A stretch of 9,051 nt of DNA from an uncultured Lachnospiraceae bacterium (GCA_902773445.1 CACYEU010000095.1:1-9051), one strand, 5' to 3'; positions 1 through 6,077 are shown, counted from the stretch's first letter. Notes: generated by a model from the letters alone, not told the origin. Made by a program: numbers and translations.

Positions 1-1
1 G

Positions 2-136
2 CTGTCCGATCCCGCGATCGCGACAAACGGAGAGAAGCTTGCGGCGATCGCCGCTGAGCAGCAGGAAGTCGAAGACAGGCTTCTGGACGCGATGAGCCGG
101 TGGGAAGAACTGGCGGAGGATTCGCTGAATGACTGA
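2..136 (+). CDS. C-terminal tail of an ABC-F family ATPase (partial, 5' end outside window)
   Basis: An open frame enters from the left edge and stops at TGA 134-136, giving 44 visible residues that begin LSDPAIATNGEKLAAIAAEQ and end in SLND. The acidic, heptad-like helix with a WEEL motif near the end matches the way many ABC-F proteins (ribosome-associated, duplicated ATPases without membrane domains) finish: an LSDP start, a short coiled coil, then WEEL. Neither ATPase domain is visible, so the assignment rests on the tail alone. ABC-F proteins act on the ribosomal E site in translation or antibiotic protection; which subtype this is cannot be told. The Nudix gene starts 14 bp after the stop, so the two are probably co-transcribed. 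An unrelated coiled-coil tail remains possible. Confidence 0.68.
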   Translation: MSDPAIATNGEKLAAIAAEQQEVEDRLLDAMSRWEELAEDSLND

Positions 137-150
137 TAAGGAGACCACAG

Positions 151-714
151 ATGCTGAATGAAGAGAATGCGAGCAAGCCGATCAAGCTGATTGAGCGCGT
201 CGAAAAGTACAAAGGACATGTCATCACGGTCTATGAGGATCATCTCGATATCGGCGGTCAGGATGCCTATTGGGATTTCATCCATCACAATGGCGCAGCG
301 GCCGTGCTGCCGGTGACTGACGACGGCGAACTGCTACTGGTGCGTCAGTTCAGACATGCTCTCGGCCGTTACACACTGGAGCTTCCGGCCGGTAAACGCG
401 ACGGCGACGAAGATTATCTGGTCTGCGCGACCCGCGAGCTTAAGGAAGAGACCGGATTTACAGCGGACCATATGGATTATCTGCTGACGGTCAACACGAC
501 TGTCGCGTATCTCGATGAGATCATCTACATCTATCTGGCGCGCGGTCTGCATGCGGGTCAGACTGACTGGGATGCCGAGGAAGAACTCGGCCTGGAAAAA
601 TGGAAACTGCCGGACCTGATCGATATGATCCGCGCCGGGAAAATGACCGATGCCAAGACGATCGCGGCGATCATGACATACGCGCAGATGATCAATGCGC
701 AGGAGAAAGACTGA
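151..714 (+). CDS. nudF: Nudix hydrolase, ADP-ribose pyrophosphatase (NudF) type
   Basis: A 187-residue cytoplasmic protein, normal length for bacterial ADP-ribose pyrophosphatases, which cleave ADP-ribose to AMP and ribose 5-phosphate with Mg2+. The Nudix box is a perfect GX5EX7REUXEEXGU match: G81, E87, R95, E96, E99, E100, G102, F103. The preceding VRQFRHALGRYTLELPAGK (residues 64-82) is the substrate-side signature typical of the ADPRase branch. AAGGAG at 138-143 lies 7 nt before the ATG, which decides this start. The gene sits 14 bp after the ABC-F tail and 16 bp before proX, consistent with one operon. One oddity: the proline that ADPRases usually carry about 16 residues after the Nudix box (SPG) is replaced here by TVA (117-119), so the exact nucleotide-sugar substrate is less certain than the fold. 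Confidence 0.9.
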   Translation: MLNEENASKPIKLIERVEKYKGHVITVYEDHLDIGGQDAYWDFIHHNGAAAVLPVTDDGELLLVRQFRHALGRYTLELPAGKRDGDEDYLVCATRELKEETGFTADHMDYLLTVNTTVAYLDEIIYIYLARGLHAGQTDWDAEEELGLEKWKLPDLIDMIRAGKMTDAKTIAAIMTYAQMINAQEKD

Positions 715-730
715 ACTTAAGGAGAAGACA

Positions 731-1294
731 ATGAGTCAATTGGTTTTATATGACGGACGGCCGGAAGATTTAAGCGGCCGCGAAGACAGAGAGATCCGCA
801 CCTATGATTTTCTGGATCGGATCGGGATCGGGTACGGGCGAATGGACCACGAACCGGTCACGACGATCGATGCCTGCGAGGCAGTCGACAACGCGCTGGG
901 ATTCCATATCTGCAAGAATTTGTTCCTCTGCAACCGCAAGAAAACAGAATTCTTTCTGCTTGTCATGCCGGGCCTTAAGACATTTAAGGCAAAAGAACTG
1001 AAAGGGCAGGTCGAAACAGCCGGACGCCTGTCATTTGCGCATGCGGACAAGATGCTCGAATACCTCGATATCGAACCGGGTGCTGTCAGCATCATGGGTC
1101 TGATGAATGACAAAGACAACCATGTACAGCTGCTCATCGACCGTGAGATCGCCGAGGATGAGTGGCTCGGCTGTCATCCGTGCGTCTGCACGACCAGTCT
1201 GAAGATCAAAATGAAGGATATCCTCGAAACCTATCTGCCGGCGGTCGGCCATGAGCCGGTCATCGTCGAACTGACCGGGGAGGACGTTGAATAG
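731..1294 (+). CDS. proX: Prolyl-tRNA editing deacylase, ProX/PrdX type (YbaK/EbsC fold)
   Basis: A 187-residue protein of the YbaK/aminoacyl-tRNA-deacylase superfamily. Free-standing members hydrolyse misacylated tRNA, usually Ala-tRNA(Pro) or Cys-tRNA(Pro), correcting prolyl-tRNA synthetase errors. Family landmarks are present in order: the CKNLFL motif (61-66) with the substrate-contacting Lys62-Asn63, the GAVSIMGLMND loop (117-127), and GCHP (147-150) with His149 in the position of the conserved histidine. The start at ATG 731 is chosen because AAGGAG (719-724) lies 6 nt upstream; an earlier in-frame ATG at 695 lies inside nudF and has no ribosome binding site. It ends just before a terminator and is the last gene of its operon. 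Which mischarged amino acid it removes (Ala, Cys or other) cannot be read from sequence alone. Confidence 0.87.
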   Translation: MSQLVLYDGRPEDLSGREDREIRTYDFLDRIGIGYGRMDHEPVTTIDACEAVDNALGFHICKNLFLCNRKKTEFFLLVMPGLKTFKAKELKGQVETAGRLSFAHADKMLEYLDIEPGAVSIMGLMNDKDNHVQLLIDREIAEDEWLGCHPCVCTTSLKIKMKDILETYLPAVGHEPVIVELTGEDVE

Positions 1295-1312
1295 AAAGAC
1301 AGGAGATTGGAA

Positions 1313-1352
1313 AAAGGCTGCTGCACCTTGTCGGTGCGGCAGCCTTTGCTTT
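1313..1352. terminator. Bidirectional intrinsic terminator between convergent genes
   Basis: A 15-bp stem, arms 1313-1327 and 1333-1347, with one G-U pair on the RNA and a 5-nt loop (TTGTC). On the plus strand the stem runs into TTTGCTTTT, an interrupted U-tract. On the minus strand it is followed by TTTTTCC, also U-rich. It lies between the ends of proX (plus) and the PTS permease (minus) and plausibly terminates both transcripts. The 89-bp gap between the two genes holds nothing else that I can recognise. Confidence 0.85.
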
Positions 1353-1383
1353 TGCGTTATTCAACTTAAGACGTTGTCAGCGA

Positions 1384-2475
1384 TCAGGCGAGCTTCATAT
1401 CACCTTCTTTGATCCAGCCGATCTTCTTCAGGAGCATCGTCAAAAGCGGACAGATCACTGCCGGAAGAATGAAGCAGATCAGGATCAGTCCGATCCAGTC
1501 AAATGCGGTGATCGCGGCTTTTGTTCCCTCAGCGACATCGTTGACCCAGCCGGTGTAGACACCGATCTGGCCGACAAATCCACAGGTTCCCATACCGGAT
1601 GAGACCGGTGCGCCGTTCATCTTCAGGTGGAAGAGGCAGGTCGCGATCGGGCCTGTGATCGCCGAGCAGACGATCGGCGGGATCCAGATCCGCGGGTTCT
1701 TAACGATATTGCCCATCTGGAGCATCGAAGTTCCGATGCCCTGGGAAATCAGACCGCCCCATTTATTCTCTTTGAATGACATTGCCGCGAAGCCGACCAT
1801 CTGAGCGCAGCAGCCTGCGACAGCGGCACCGCCGGCGAGTCCGATCAGACCGAAGGCCGCGCAGATGGCTGCCGAGGAGATCGGAAGCGTCAGCGCGATA
1901 CCGACGATGACTGAGACCAGAATTCCCATCAGGAACGGCCGCAGATCGGTCGCCCACATGATCAGATTTCCGACTTTCATCGCAGCGCTTCCGATGGCGG
2001 GAGCCCACCAGGCGGAGAGCGCAACACCGATACCGATCGTGACCAGAGGCGTGACCAGGATATCGATCTTGGTCGTCTTAAAGACAGCTTTTCCGAATTC
2101 GGTCGCGATGATCGCGATAAACAGAACTGAAAGCGGGCCTCCCGCTCCTCCGAGTGCATTGGCCGCGAATCCGACTGTGATCATTGAAAAAATGACCAGC
2201 GGCGGTGCCTGCAGCGCGTAGGCGATCGCACAGGCCATCGCGGGGCCGCTCATTGCAACGGCAAGTCCGCCGACCGTGTAGCCGGTCCCGGCGATCTCTG
2301 CCACGGTTTTTGTCAGAAAACCGATATGAAACTGTGTCCCGATCGTGTTGATGATCGTACCGATCAGCAGTGAGCAGAACAATCCCTGCGCCATCGCGCC
2401 GAGCGCGTCGATTCCATAGCGCTTGAGCGAGATCTCAATATTTTTCTTCTTTAAAAATGCCTTGACTTTATCCAT
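1384..2475 (-). CDS. PTS EIIC-type permease (PTS_EIIC_2 family), orphan
   Basis: A 363-residue, strongly hydrophobic protein with about eight to ten membrane segments separated by short glycine-rich loops, for example GPAMACAIAYALQAPP (78-92) and AANALGGAGGPLSVLF (104-119). The composition, the 340-370 residue length and the late GAPVSSGMGTCGFVGQIG stretch (288-305) fit the PTS_EIIC_2 family of predicted phosphotransferase membrane subunits, for which substrates are largely unknown. No EIIA or EIIB domain is fused or adjacent, so phosphorylation partners would have to come from elsewhere; a non-PTS transport role is possible. The ATG at 2475 is chosen over in-frame codons further upstream because a complementary GGAGG (2482-2486) lies 6 nt before it. 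Expression should come from the consensus promoter at 2516-2543, next to the repeat array. Confidence 0.8.
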   Translation of the reverse strand: MDKVKAFLKKKNIEISLKRYGIDALGAMAQGLFCSLLIGTIINTIGTQFHIGFLTKTVAEIAGTGYTVGGLAVAMSGPAMACAIAYALQAPPLVIFSMITVGFAANALGGAGGPLSVLFIAIIATEFGKAVFKTTKIDILVTPLVTIGIGVALSAWWAPAIGSAAMKVGNLIMWATDLRPFLMGILVSVIVGIALTLPISSAAICAAFGLIGLAGGAAVAGCCAQMVGFAAMSFKENKWGGLISQGIGTSMLQMGNIVKNPRIWIPPIVCSAITGPIATCLFHLKMNGAPVSSGMGTCGFVGQIGVYTGWVNDVAEGTKAAITAFDWIGLILICFILPAVICPLLTMLLKKIGWIKEGDMKLA

Positions 2476-2515
2476 CTGTATCCTCCAAATCATCAACGGC
2501 AAAATAATCTCTTAT

Positions 2516-2543
2516 ATTATAGATTACCGGAAGCTAATGTCAA
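2516..2543 (-). promoter_or_regulatory. Consensus sigma-A promoter of the PTS permease
   Basis: Read on the minus strand, TTGACA (2538-2543) is followed by a 16-bp spacer and TATAAT (2516-2521). Both hexamers match the vegetative consensus perfectly. The predicted start lies near 2509, giving a leader of about 34 nt containing the GGAGG site. The GTCGAA array begins about 11 bp upstream of the -35 hexamer, in the position of an UP element or upstream operator. Confidence 0.88.
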
Positions 2544-2553
2544 ACGTCCTTCG

Positions 2554-2593
2554 CGTCGAAATACGTCGAAAAATGTCGAAAAGCGTCGAAAAA
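2554..2593. repeat. Four GTCGAA repeats at exact 10-bp period (candidate operator or bent DNA)
   Basis: The hexamer GTCGAA starts at 2555, 2565, 2575 and 2585, so the period is exactly one helical turn. The flanks are A-rich (GAAA, GAAAAA, GAAAA, GAAAAAA), so A-tracts are also phased. The third copy reads TGTCGAA, identical to the 0A box bound by Spo0A, and the others read CGTCGAA (6 of 7). Spo0A is known to bind tandem 0A boxes head to tail at 10-bp spacing. The array lies between the divergent promoters of the PTS permease and the YiiX-like gene, about 10 bp from each. A regulator array is inferred; curved DNA acting as an UP-like element is an alternative. Confidence 0.7.
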
Positions 2594-2599
2594 ATCGAC

Positions 2600-2628
2600 T
2601 GTTTTGGGCGGGATCAATATGTTATAAA
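2600..2628 (+). promoter_or_regulatory. Candidate promoter of the YiiX-like/lipoprotein/HDG operon
   Basis: TATAAA at 2623-2628 is preceded by TG at 2620-2621, giving an extended -10 (TGTTATAAA). Seventeen bp upstream is TGTTTT (2600-2605), a poor -35. A strong extended -10 with a weak -35 is the arrangement expected for an activator-dependent promoter, and the phased GTCGAA array ends just upstream. The leader of about 75 nt contains two small hairpins: GGTGG/CCACC (2636-2648) and GTGC/GCAC (2653-2666). Confidence 0.5.
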
Positions 2629-2708
2629 TTGGGCAGGTGGAATCCACCGATCGTGCGGGCCTGCACAACGAAACCCATGGAAACCATGAATGTCAAAGGA
2701 GGAAAAGC

Positions 2709-3257
2709 ATGAAAAACCGCTTAAAACATTTGGCAGGCGTCCTGTTGACCTGTACAGTTCTGGCATCACTGTTTTCGGCAGATCTGTATGCGCAGCCTGT
2801 CGAGAGAGGACGCTATCCGACCCAGGCAGGCACGATCCTTGTGACCCCGAACAATCAGAACAAGCTGGCGAGAGTGTTCAAGCTCGGCCATGCGGGTATT
2901 GTCCTTAACAAAAGCACATCGGTCGAAGCGACGCTGCCGACTGTCACAGTGTCGAGAAACAACTGGAAAAACCGCAGTCAGGTCAGGACACTCTATGGAG
3001 TCAAGGTAAAAAATGTCAGCAGCGCTAAGGCCGCGAAAGTTGCGAACTGGTGCCGGAAGCAGACAGGGAAAGGATATAACAAGAACTATTCCAATATCAC
3101 GACACGCAAGAAGTTCTACTGCTCACACCTTGTCTGGGCCGGCTACAAGGATGTCTGCAGGGTCGATCTGAACACCGGCCTCTACGGGAAAATGGTTGCT
3201 CCGATCGAACTGGTCAATACGCCAAAGACATCTCTGGTCTATTCTTACAAGAGGTGA
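2709..3257 (+). CDS. Secreted permuted NlpC/P60 cysteine hydrolase (YiiX/YycO-like)
   Basis: A 182-residue protein with a clear Sec signal peptide: basic MKNRLKH, a hydrophobic core at 8-23, and a likely cut after DLYA (residue 28). The mature part carries the circularly permuted papain-like arrangement of the YiiX/YycO family: GHAGIV with catalytic His61, an acidic Glu73 shortly after, and FYCSHLVWAGY with catalytic Cys138. In this family the His precedes the Cys, opposite to standard NlpC/P60. Members act on amide or ester bonds in cell-wall peptides or lipids; the substrate here is not known. AAAGGAGG (2695-2702) lies 6 nt before the ATG and fixes the start; an in-frame ATG at 2637 would spoil the signal peptide. 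The lipoprotein gene begins 5 bp after its stop, so the two are probably made together and both act outside the membrane. Confidence 0.84.
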   Translation: MKNRLKHLAGVLLTCTVLASLFSADLYAQPVERGRYPTQAGTILVTPNNQNKLARVFKLGHAGIVLNKSTSVEATLPTVTVSRNNWKNRSQVRTLYGVKVKNVSSAKAAKVANWCRKQTGKGYNKNYSNITTRKKFYCSHLVWAGYKDVCRVDLNTGLYGKMVAPIELVNTPKTSLVYSYKR

Positions 3258-3262
3258 TGCGG

Positions 3263-4420
3263 ATGAAATGGATTGGGATAACCGTCGCGCTGATCTGTTC
3301 AGCTGCTCTGTTCACGGGATGCACAGCTGAAAACGGCGGTAAAAACAGAAAAGACCTGAAAGAAGTCAAGCCGGCCGATGATCAGACTGCCGGAATCGCA
3401 CTGCTGTATACAACGATGTCAAACGGCGGATCAAAGCTGGTCTGGCTCGACGATGATTTGAAGAAGAAAGGAGAAACAGACTGTGATTTTTCAGCTGCGT
3501 CATATGACGGATATCGGAACATGTGTGCGTCCGGAGGGATCGTCTACCTGTTCCCGCGCGGCGACTACGTCAAAAAAGACGCGACTGAGCTCGTCGAATT
3601 GGACATGACTGACGGATCATATGAGACGACCGATATCGGGCGGCAAAATGTGACCGGGTATTGTCTGGCGGACGGAAAGATTGCGTTTTCGAGTAATGCG
3701 GCGGATACCTGCTATCTGGATGTATTTGACCTTGCGACCCGAAAGCAGAAGAGCATGGATGTCGGCGGCCGGATCTTACTTGATGTTGCGATGAGCGGCG
3801 ACGCGGTCTACGGAATGGCTCTCAACAAGGATCTGTCTGTCAGCCTGGTGAGTTGTGATCCCGGCAGCAGGAAATGCGAAGAACTGATGAAACTTCCCGA
3901 CAAGGACGCGCCCGGATTTTTGCAGACCGACGGCAGGGATCTGCTGTTCATCTCAAACGGGATGCTTGTCCGCTACGATACAGAAAAGCATGAGCCGGTC
4001 AGCATGAAACTGACCAGAGAAGATGCTTACAATCTCAATATCGATGACGGTAAACTCTGGATCGGCTATACGGACCTGTTCGGTGAAGACGATCAGAAAA
4101 GCCTGATCGAAGCGCGGGATATTAAAACCGGCGAGGTTCTGACCTCACAGGAGATCAGCGGACCGGTGATCCAGATCGAACCGTATGGTGACGGACTGCT
4201 GGTTCTCGGATATGATCAGTTAACCAGATACAGCTTCGACGGCAAGGAACTTCATGAAAAAGCCAGCGCCAAGACCGGTGAGAAAAACTATGATGTCGGC
4301 GGCGTCCTCTGCTATAATAATGACACGGCCGCCTACGGCGGCATGACAGAAGATCAGGCAGTTGAACTGAATCGGAAACTGTTTGAAGAGGCAGAGCAGA
4401 TGGAGGTTGAAGAGCAGTAG
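3263..4420 (+). CDS. Putative lipoprotein, beta-rich, possible beta-propeller
   Basis: A 385-residue protein with a lipoprotein signal peptide: Met-Lys, a hydrophobic core at 4-17, and a lipobox FTGC with Cys20 as the lipidation site. After a charged linker (about 21-42) the chain is a series of short beta-strand-like units with recurring D-G turns, such as LVELDMTDGSY (110-120), VTGYCLADGKIAFSS (130-144) and LNIDDGKLWIGYT (258-270), consistent with a beta-propeller-like extracytoplasmic domain. No catalytic motif was recognised. It ends in an acidic helix (363-385). GTG 3254 and ATG 3257 are alternative starts, but GAGGTGA (3251-3257) is a good ribosome binding site for ATG 3263. It may be a binding or scaffold partner for the preceding secreted hydrolase; that is inference from position only. 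Confidence 0.8.
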   Translation: MKWIGITVALICSAALFTGCTAENGGKNRKDLKEVKPADDQTAGIALLYTTMSNGGSKLVWLDDDLKKKGETDCDFSAASYDGYRNMCASGGIVYLFPRGDYVKKDATELVELDMTDGSYETTDIGRQNVTGYCLADGKIAFSSNAADTCYLDVFDLATRKQKSMDVGGRILLDVAMSGDAVYGMALNKDLSVSLVSCDPGSRKCEELMKLPDKDAPGFLQTDGRDLLFISNGMLVRYDTEKHEPVSMKLTREDAYNLNIDDGKLWIGYTDLFGEDDQKSLIEARDIKTGEVLTSQEISGPVIQIEPYGDGLLVLGYDQLTRYSFDGKELHEKASAKTGEKNYDVGGVLCYNNDTAAYGGMTEDQAVELNRKLFEEAEQMEVEEQ

Positions 4421-4963
4421 ATGCAGCCCGTCAGGATCGATCATCCGATAGCACCGGTATACGACAGCGCTTCGAGAGTGTTGATTCTCGGTTCGTTTCC
4501 GTCAGTCAAGTCGCGCGAACAAATGTTCTTCTACGGACATCCGCAGAACCGGTTTTGGAAAGTGCTGGCCGCGCTGGTCAGTGAAAACTGCGGTAAAGCC
4601 GCTTGTGATGCCGATTTCGTCCGGAATGTGTCTGCGCCTGCGACTGTCGAAGAGAAACGTGCATTTCTGCTGAAGAACCGGATCGCGGTCTGGGATGTGA
4701 TCGCCTCGTGTGAGATCACCGGTTCATCGGACGCGTCGATCCGCGGCGCTGTGCCGAATGATCTGACACCGATACTTGAGGCTGCCGGCATACGGGCCGT
4801 TTTCACGAACGGCGGGAAAGCTTATCAGCTCTACGTACGCTATCTCGAATCGGCGACCGGCCGGAAAGCCATACGGCTGCCTTCGACAAGCCCGGCCAAC
4901 GCGGCATTCTCCCTTGAGCGGCTGGTACAGGAATGGCAGATCGTCGGTGAATATCTGAAATAG
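4421..4963 (+). CDS. DNA-deoxyinosine glycosylase (hypoxanthine-DNA glycosylase, UDG superfamily family 6)
   Basis: A 180-residue protein of the uracil-DNA glycosylase superfamily. The first motif GSFPS (24-28), followed by FFYGHPQNRFW (36-46), matches the family 6 hypoxanthine-DNA glycosylases, with Asn43 in the place of the catalytic asparagine of that family. The second active-site motif is LPSTSPANA (153-161). These enzymes remove deaminated adenine (hypoxanthine) from DNA, starting base excision repair, and usually have little uracil activity. The ATG follows the TAG of the lipoprotein directly, with no gap. The best AGGAGG-like site (GGAGG, 4402-4406) is 14 nt away and AAGAG (4410-4414) is closer, so translation is probably coupled to the upstream gene. 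Finding a repair enzyme behind two cell-surface genes is unusual. Confidence 0.87.
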   Translation: MQPVRIDHPIAPVYDSASRVLILGSFPSVKSREQMFFYGHPQNRFWKVLAALVSENCGKAACDADFVRNVSAPATVEEKRAFLLKNRIAVWDVIASCEITGSSDASIRGAVPNDLTPILEAAGIRAVFTNGGKAYQLYVRYLESATGRKAIRLPSTSPANAAFSLERLVQEWQIVGEYLK

Positions 4964-4966
4964 AAT

Positions 4967-4995
4967 TTGTTGAGATAGACATATTATAATATAAT
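4967..4995 (+). promoter_or_regulatory. Candidate promoter for the structured leader or small RNA
   Basis: TTGTTG (4967-4972), a 17-bp spacer and TATAAT (4990-4995) lie immediately after the glycosylase stop. The -10 is perfect and the -35 matches in its first three positions. Transcription would begin near 5002 and run about 170 nt to the terminator at 5128-5170. A second overlapping TATAAT at 4985-4990 is also present but has no well-spaced -35. Confidence 0.5.
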
Positions 4996-5048
4996 GTGCC
5001 TAGAACAGATTGTGACAAAACCCGCAAATAACCGGAAAGCGAGAGCGT

Positions 5049-5078
5049 TTGACAACGATCAAACAGTCATGATAGGAT
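5049..5078 (+). promoter_or_regulatory. Second candidate promoter, TTGACA with extended -10
   Basis: TTGACA (5049-5054) is a perfect -35. After 18 bp comes TAGGAT (5073-5078), preceded by TG at 5070-5071, an extended -10. Initiation near 5085 would yield a short RNA of about 85 nt containing the GNRA hairpin and the terminator, or a transcript reading on into the yitT-like gene. The -35 overlaps the GTTTGA hairpin arm, so structure and promoter compete for the same bases as an interpretation. Confidence 0.45.
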
Positions 5079-5127
5079 TTGTTTGAAATGAATAGTTAGG
5101 TGATATTGGTCGCAAGACTGATCCCAT

Positions 5128-5170
5128 AGCGAGTCAGGGAAAAAGTATTCTCTGACTCGCTTTTTTATTT
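5128..5170 (+). terminator. Strong intrinsic terminator before the yitT-like gene
   Basis: Arms 5128-5141 and 5148-5161 form a 14-bp stem with one G-U pair and a 6-nt loop, followed by TTTTTTATTT. The minus strand lacks a U-tract, so it acts on plus-strand transcripts only. It may end the 2709-4963 operon, end a small RNA, or act as an attenuator for the gene that starts 50 bp later. Confidence 0.92.
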
Positions 5171-5219
5171 CACTGATATGGTGCAGATAAGCAGATAATA
5201 TAGAAACAGGAGGTTCAAG

Positions 5220-6077
5220 ATGCGTAAAACGATTCTGTCCGCAGCTATGATCATTGCCGGTAATTTCTTGCTGGCATTTTCGGTTTGTGCCTTTATCGTG
5301 CCGTTTGATATCACGGTCGGCGGAGCGACCGGCGTCGGCGTGATATTCAGCAAACTGACCGGCACGCCGATGGCGGTCACGATTCTGATCGTCAACATGA
5401 TCTGTCTGCCGCTGGCTTGGTTCTTTGTAGGAAAGAAACTGGTCGCCGGCTCGCTTCTGTCATCGTTTGTTTATCCGGCTGCAGTCTGGGTCTGTGAGAG
5501 AATCCAGCAGGTCGATCAGATCAGCGGCAGCCTGATGCTTGCGGCGATCTTTGCCGGCGTGATCGGAGGCGCCGGAGTCGGACTTGTGATGAAAGCCGGA
5601 GGTTCAACCGGCGGACTCGACATCCCTCCTTTGATTCTGAAAAAACATGCCAACCTGCCGGTCAGAACAACGATGTATGTCATGGATGCCGCGATCATGC
5701 TCGCGCAGCTCCCGTTCATTGAGACCGACCGCGTGCTCTACGGAATCGTTTCGGCTTATATCTTTACGTATATGATCGACAGGGTCCTCACATTCGGAGA
5801 GAAGCAGTACGAAGTGACTGTGATCACACCGCATTATGAACGAGTCCGCAAAGAACTGTTGTCACATGATTACGGTCTGACACTGTTTGCAGCTGAGACA
5901 GGACTGAAGCGTGATCCGGTCATGGAGATCAACACAGTCATCCGGTCGCGCGATCTGCGCGAAGCCCAGAAGATCATCCGCGGGATCGACGACAACGCAT
6001 TTGTCAGGATCGGGCAGGTGACACGGATCCTGGGTCGGGGATTTGACCGCGAGAGAGTCGATCTGATGAAAAAATAA
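5220..6077 (+). CDS. YitT-family membrane protein with C-terminal DUF2179 domain
   Basis: A 285-residue protein with the standard two-part YitT layout. Residues 1-190 hold about five or six membrane segments, including the conserved GGSTGGLD motif at 127-134, and residues about 195-275 form the cytoplasmic DUF2179 domain ending in the conserved LGRGF (271-275). Families of this kind are common in Bacillota; the transported substrate and the role of DUF2179 are not established, so I give no gene symbol. AGGAGG (5208-5213) lies 6 nt before ATG 5220 and fixes the start. Only 50 bp separate it from the terminator, with no convincing promoter between, so expression may rely on read-through or regulated antitermination. 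The clpB operator begins 5 bp after its stop. Confidence 0.87.
   Translation: MRKTILSAAMIIAGNFLLAFSVCAFIVPFDITVGGATGVGVIFSKLTGTPMAVTILIVNMICLPLAWFFVGKKLVAGSLLSSFVYPAAVWVCERIQQVDQISGSLMLAAIFAGVIGGAGVGLVMKAGGSTGGLDIPPLILKKHANLPVRTTMYVMDAAIMLAQLPFIETDRVLYGIVSAYIFTYMIDRVLTFGEKQYEVTVITPHYERVRKELLSHDYGLTLFAAETGLKRDPVMEINTVIRSRDLREAQKIIRGIDDNAFVRIGQVTRILGRGFDRERVDLMKK

Larger units (their letters stand above)
5000..5170 (+). ncRNA. Candidate structured leader or small RNA upstream of the yitT-like gene
   Basis: This 256-bp intergenic region (4964-5219) has no plausible coding frame but shows ordered structure. GTTTGA (5047-5052) can pair with TCAAAC (5059-5064), and the same TCAAACA (5059-5065) can instead pair with TGTTTGA (5080-5086), giving two exclusive hairpins. 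Next comes a 7-bp stem capped by a GCAA (GNRA) tetraloop (5105-5122), and then a 14-bp terminator. I could not match it to T-box, SAM, purine, lysine, c-di-GMP, c-di-AMP, ZTP, fluoride or SRP RNA signatures. It may be a small RNA, a cis-acting attenuator for the next gene, or simply the 3' end of the upstream operon. Confidence 0.4.

Noticed and set aside
2554..2593. Possible CRISPR array
   Set aside because: The unit is only 10 bp with no spacers of useful length; it fits a phased operator or A-tract array instead.
2637..2708. Longer start for the YiiX-like hydrolase at ATG 2637
   Set aside because: It would put 24 polar residues in front of a clear signal peptide, and AAAGGAGG at 2695-2702 points to ATG 2709.
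5000..5170. Known riboswitch, T-box, SRP RNA or 6S RNA
   Set aside because: I found no T-box AGGGTGG motif, no SRP tetraloop region and no known aptamer core by eye. A covariance search could overturn this.
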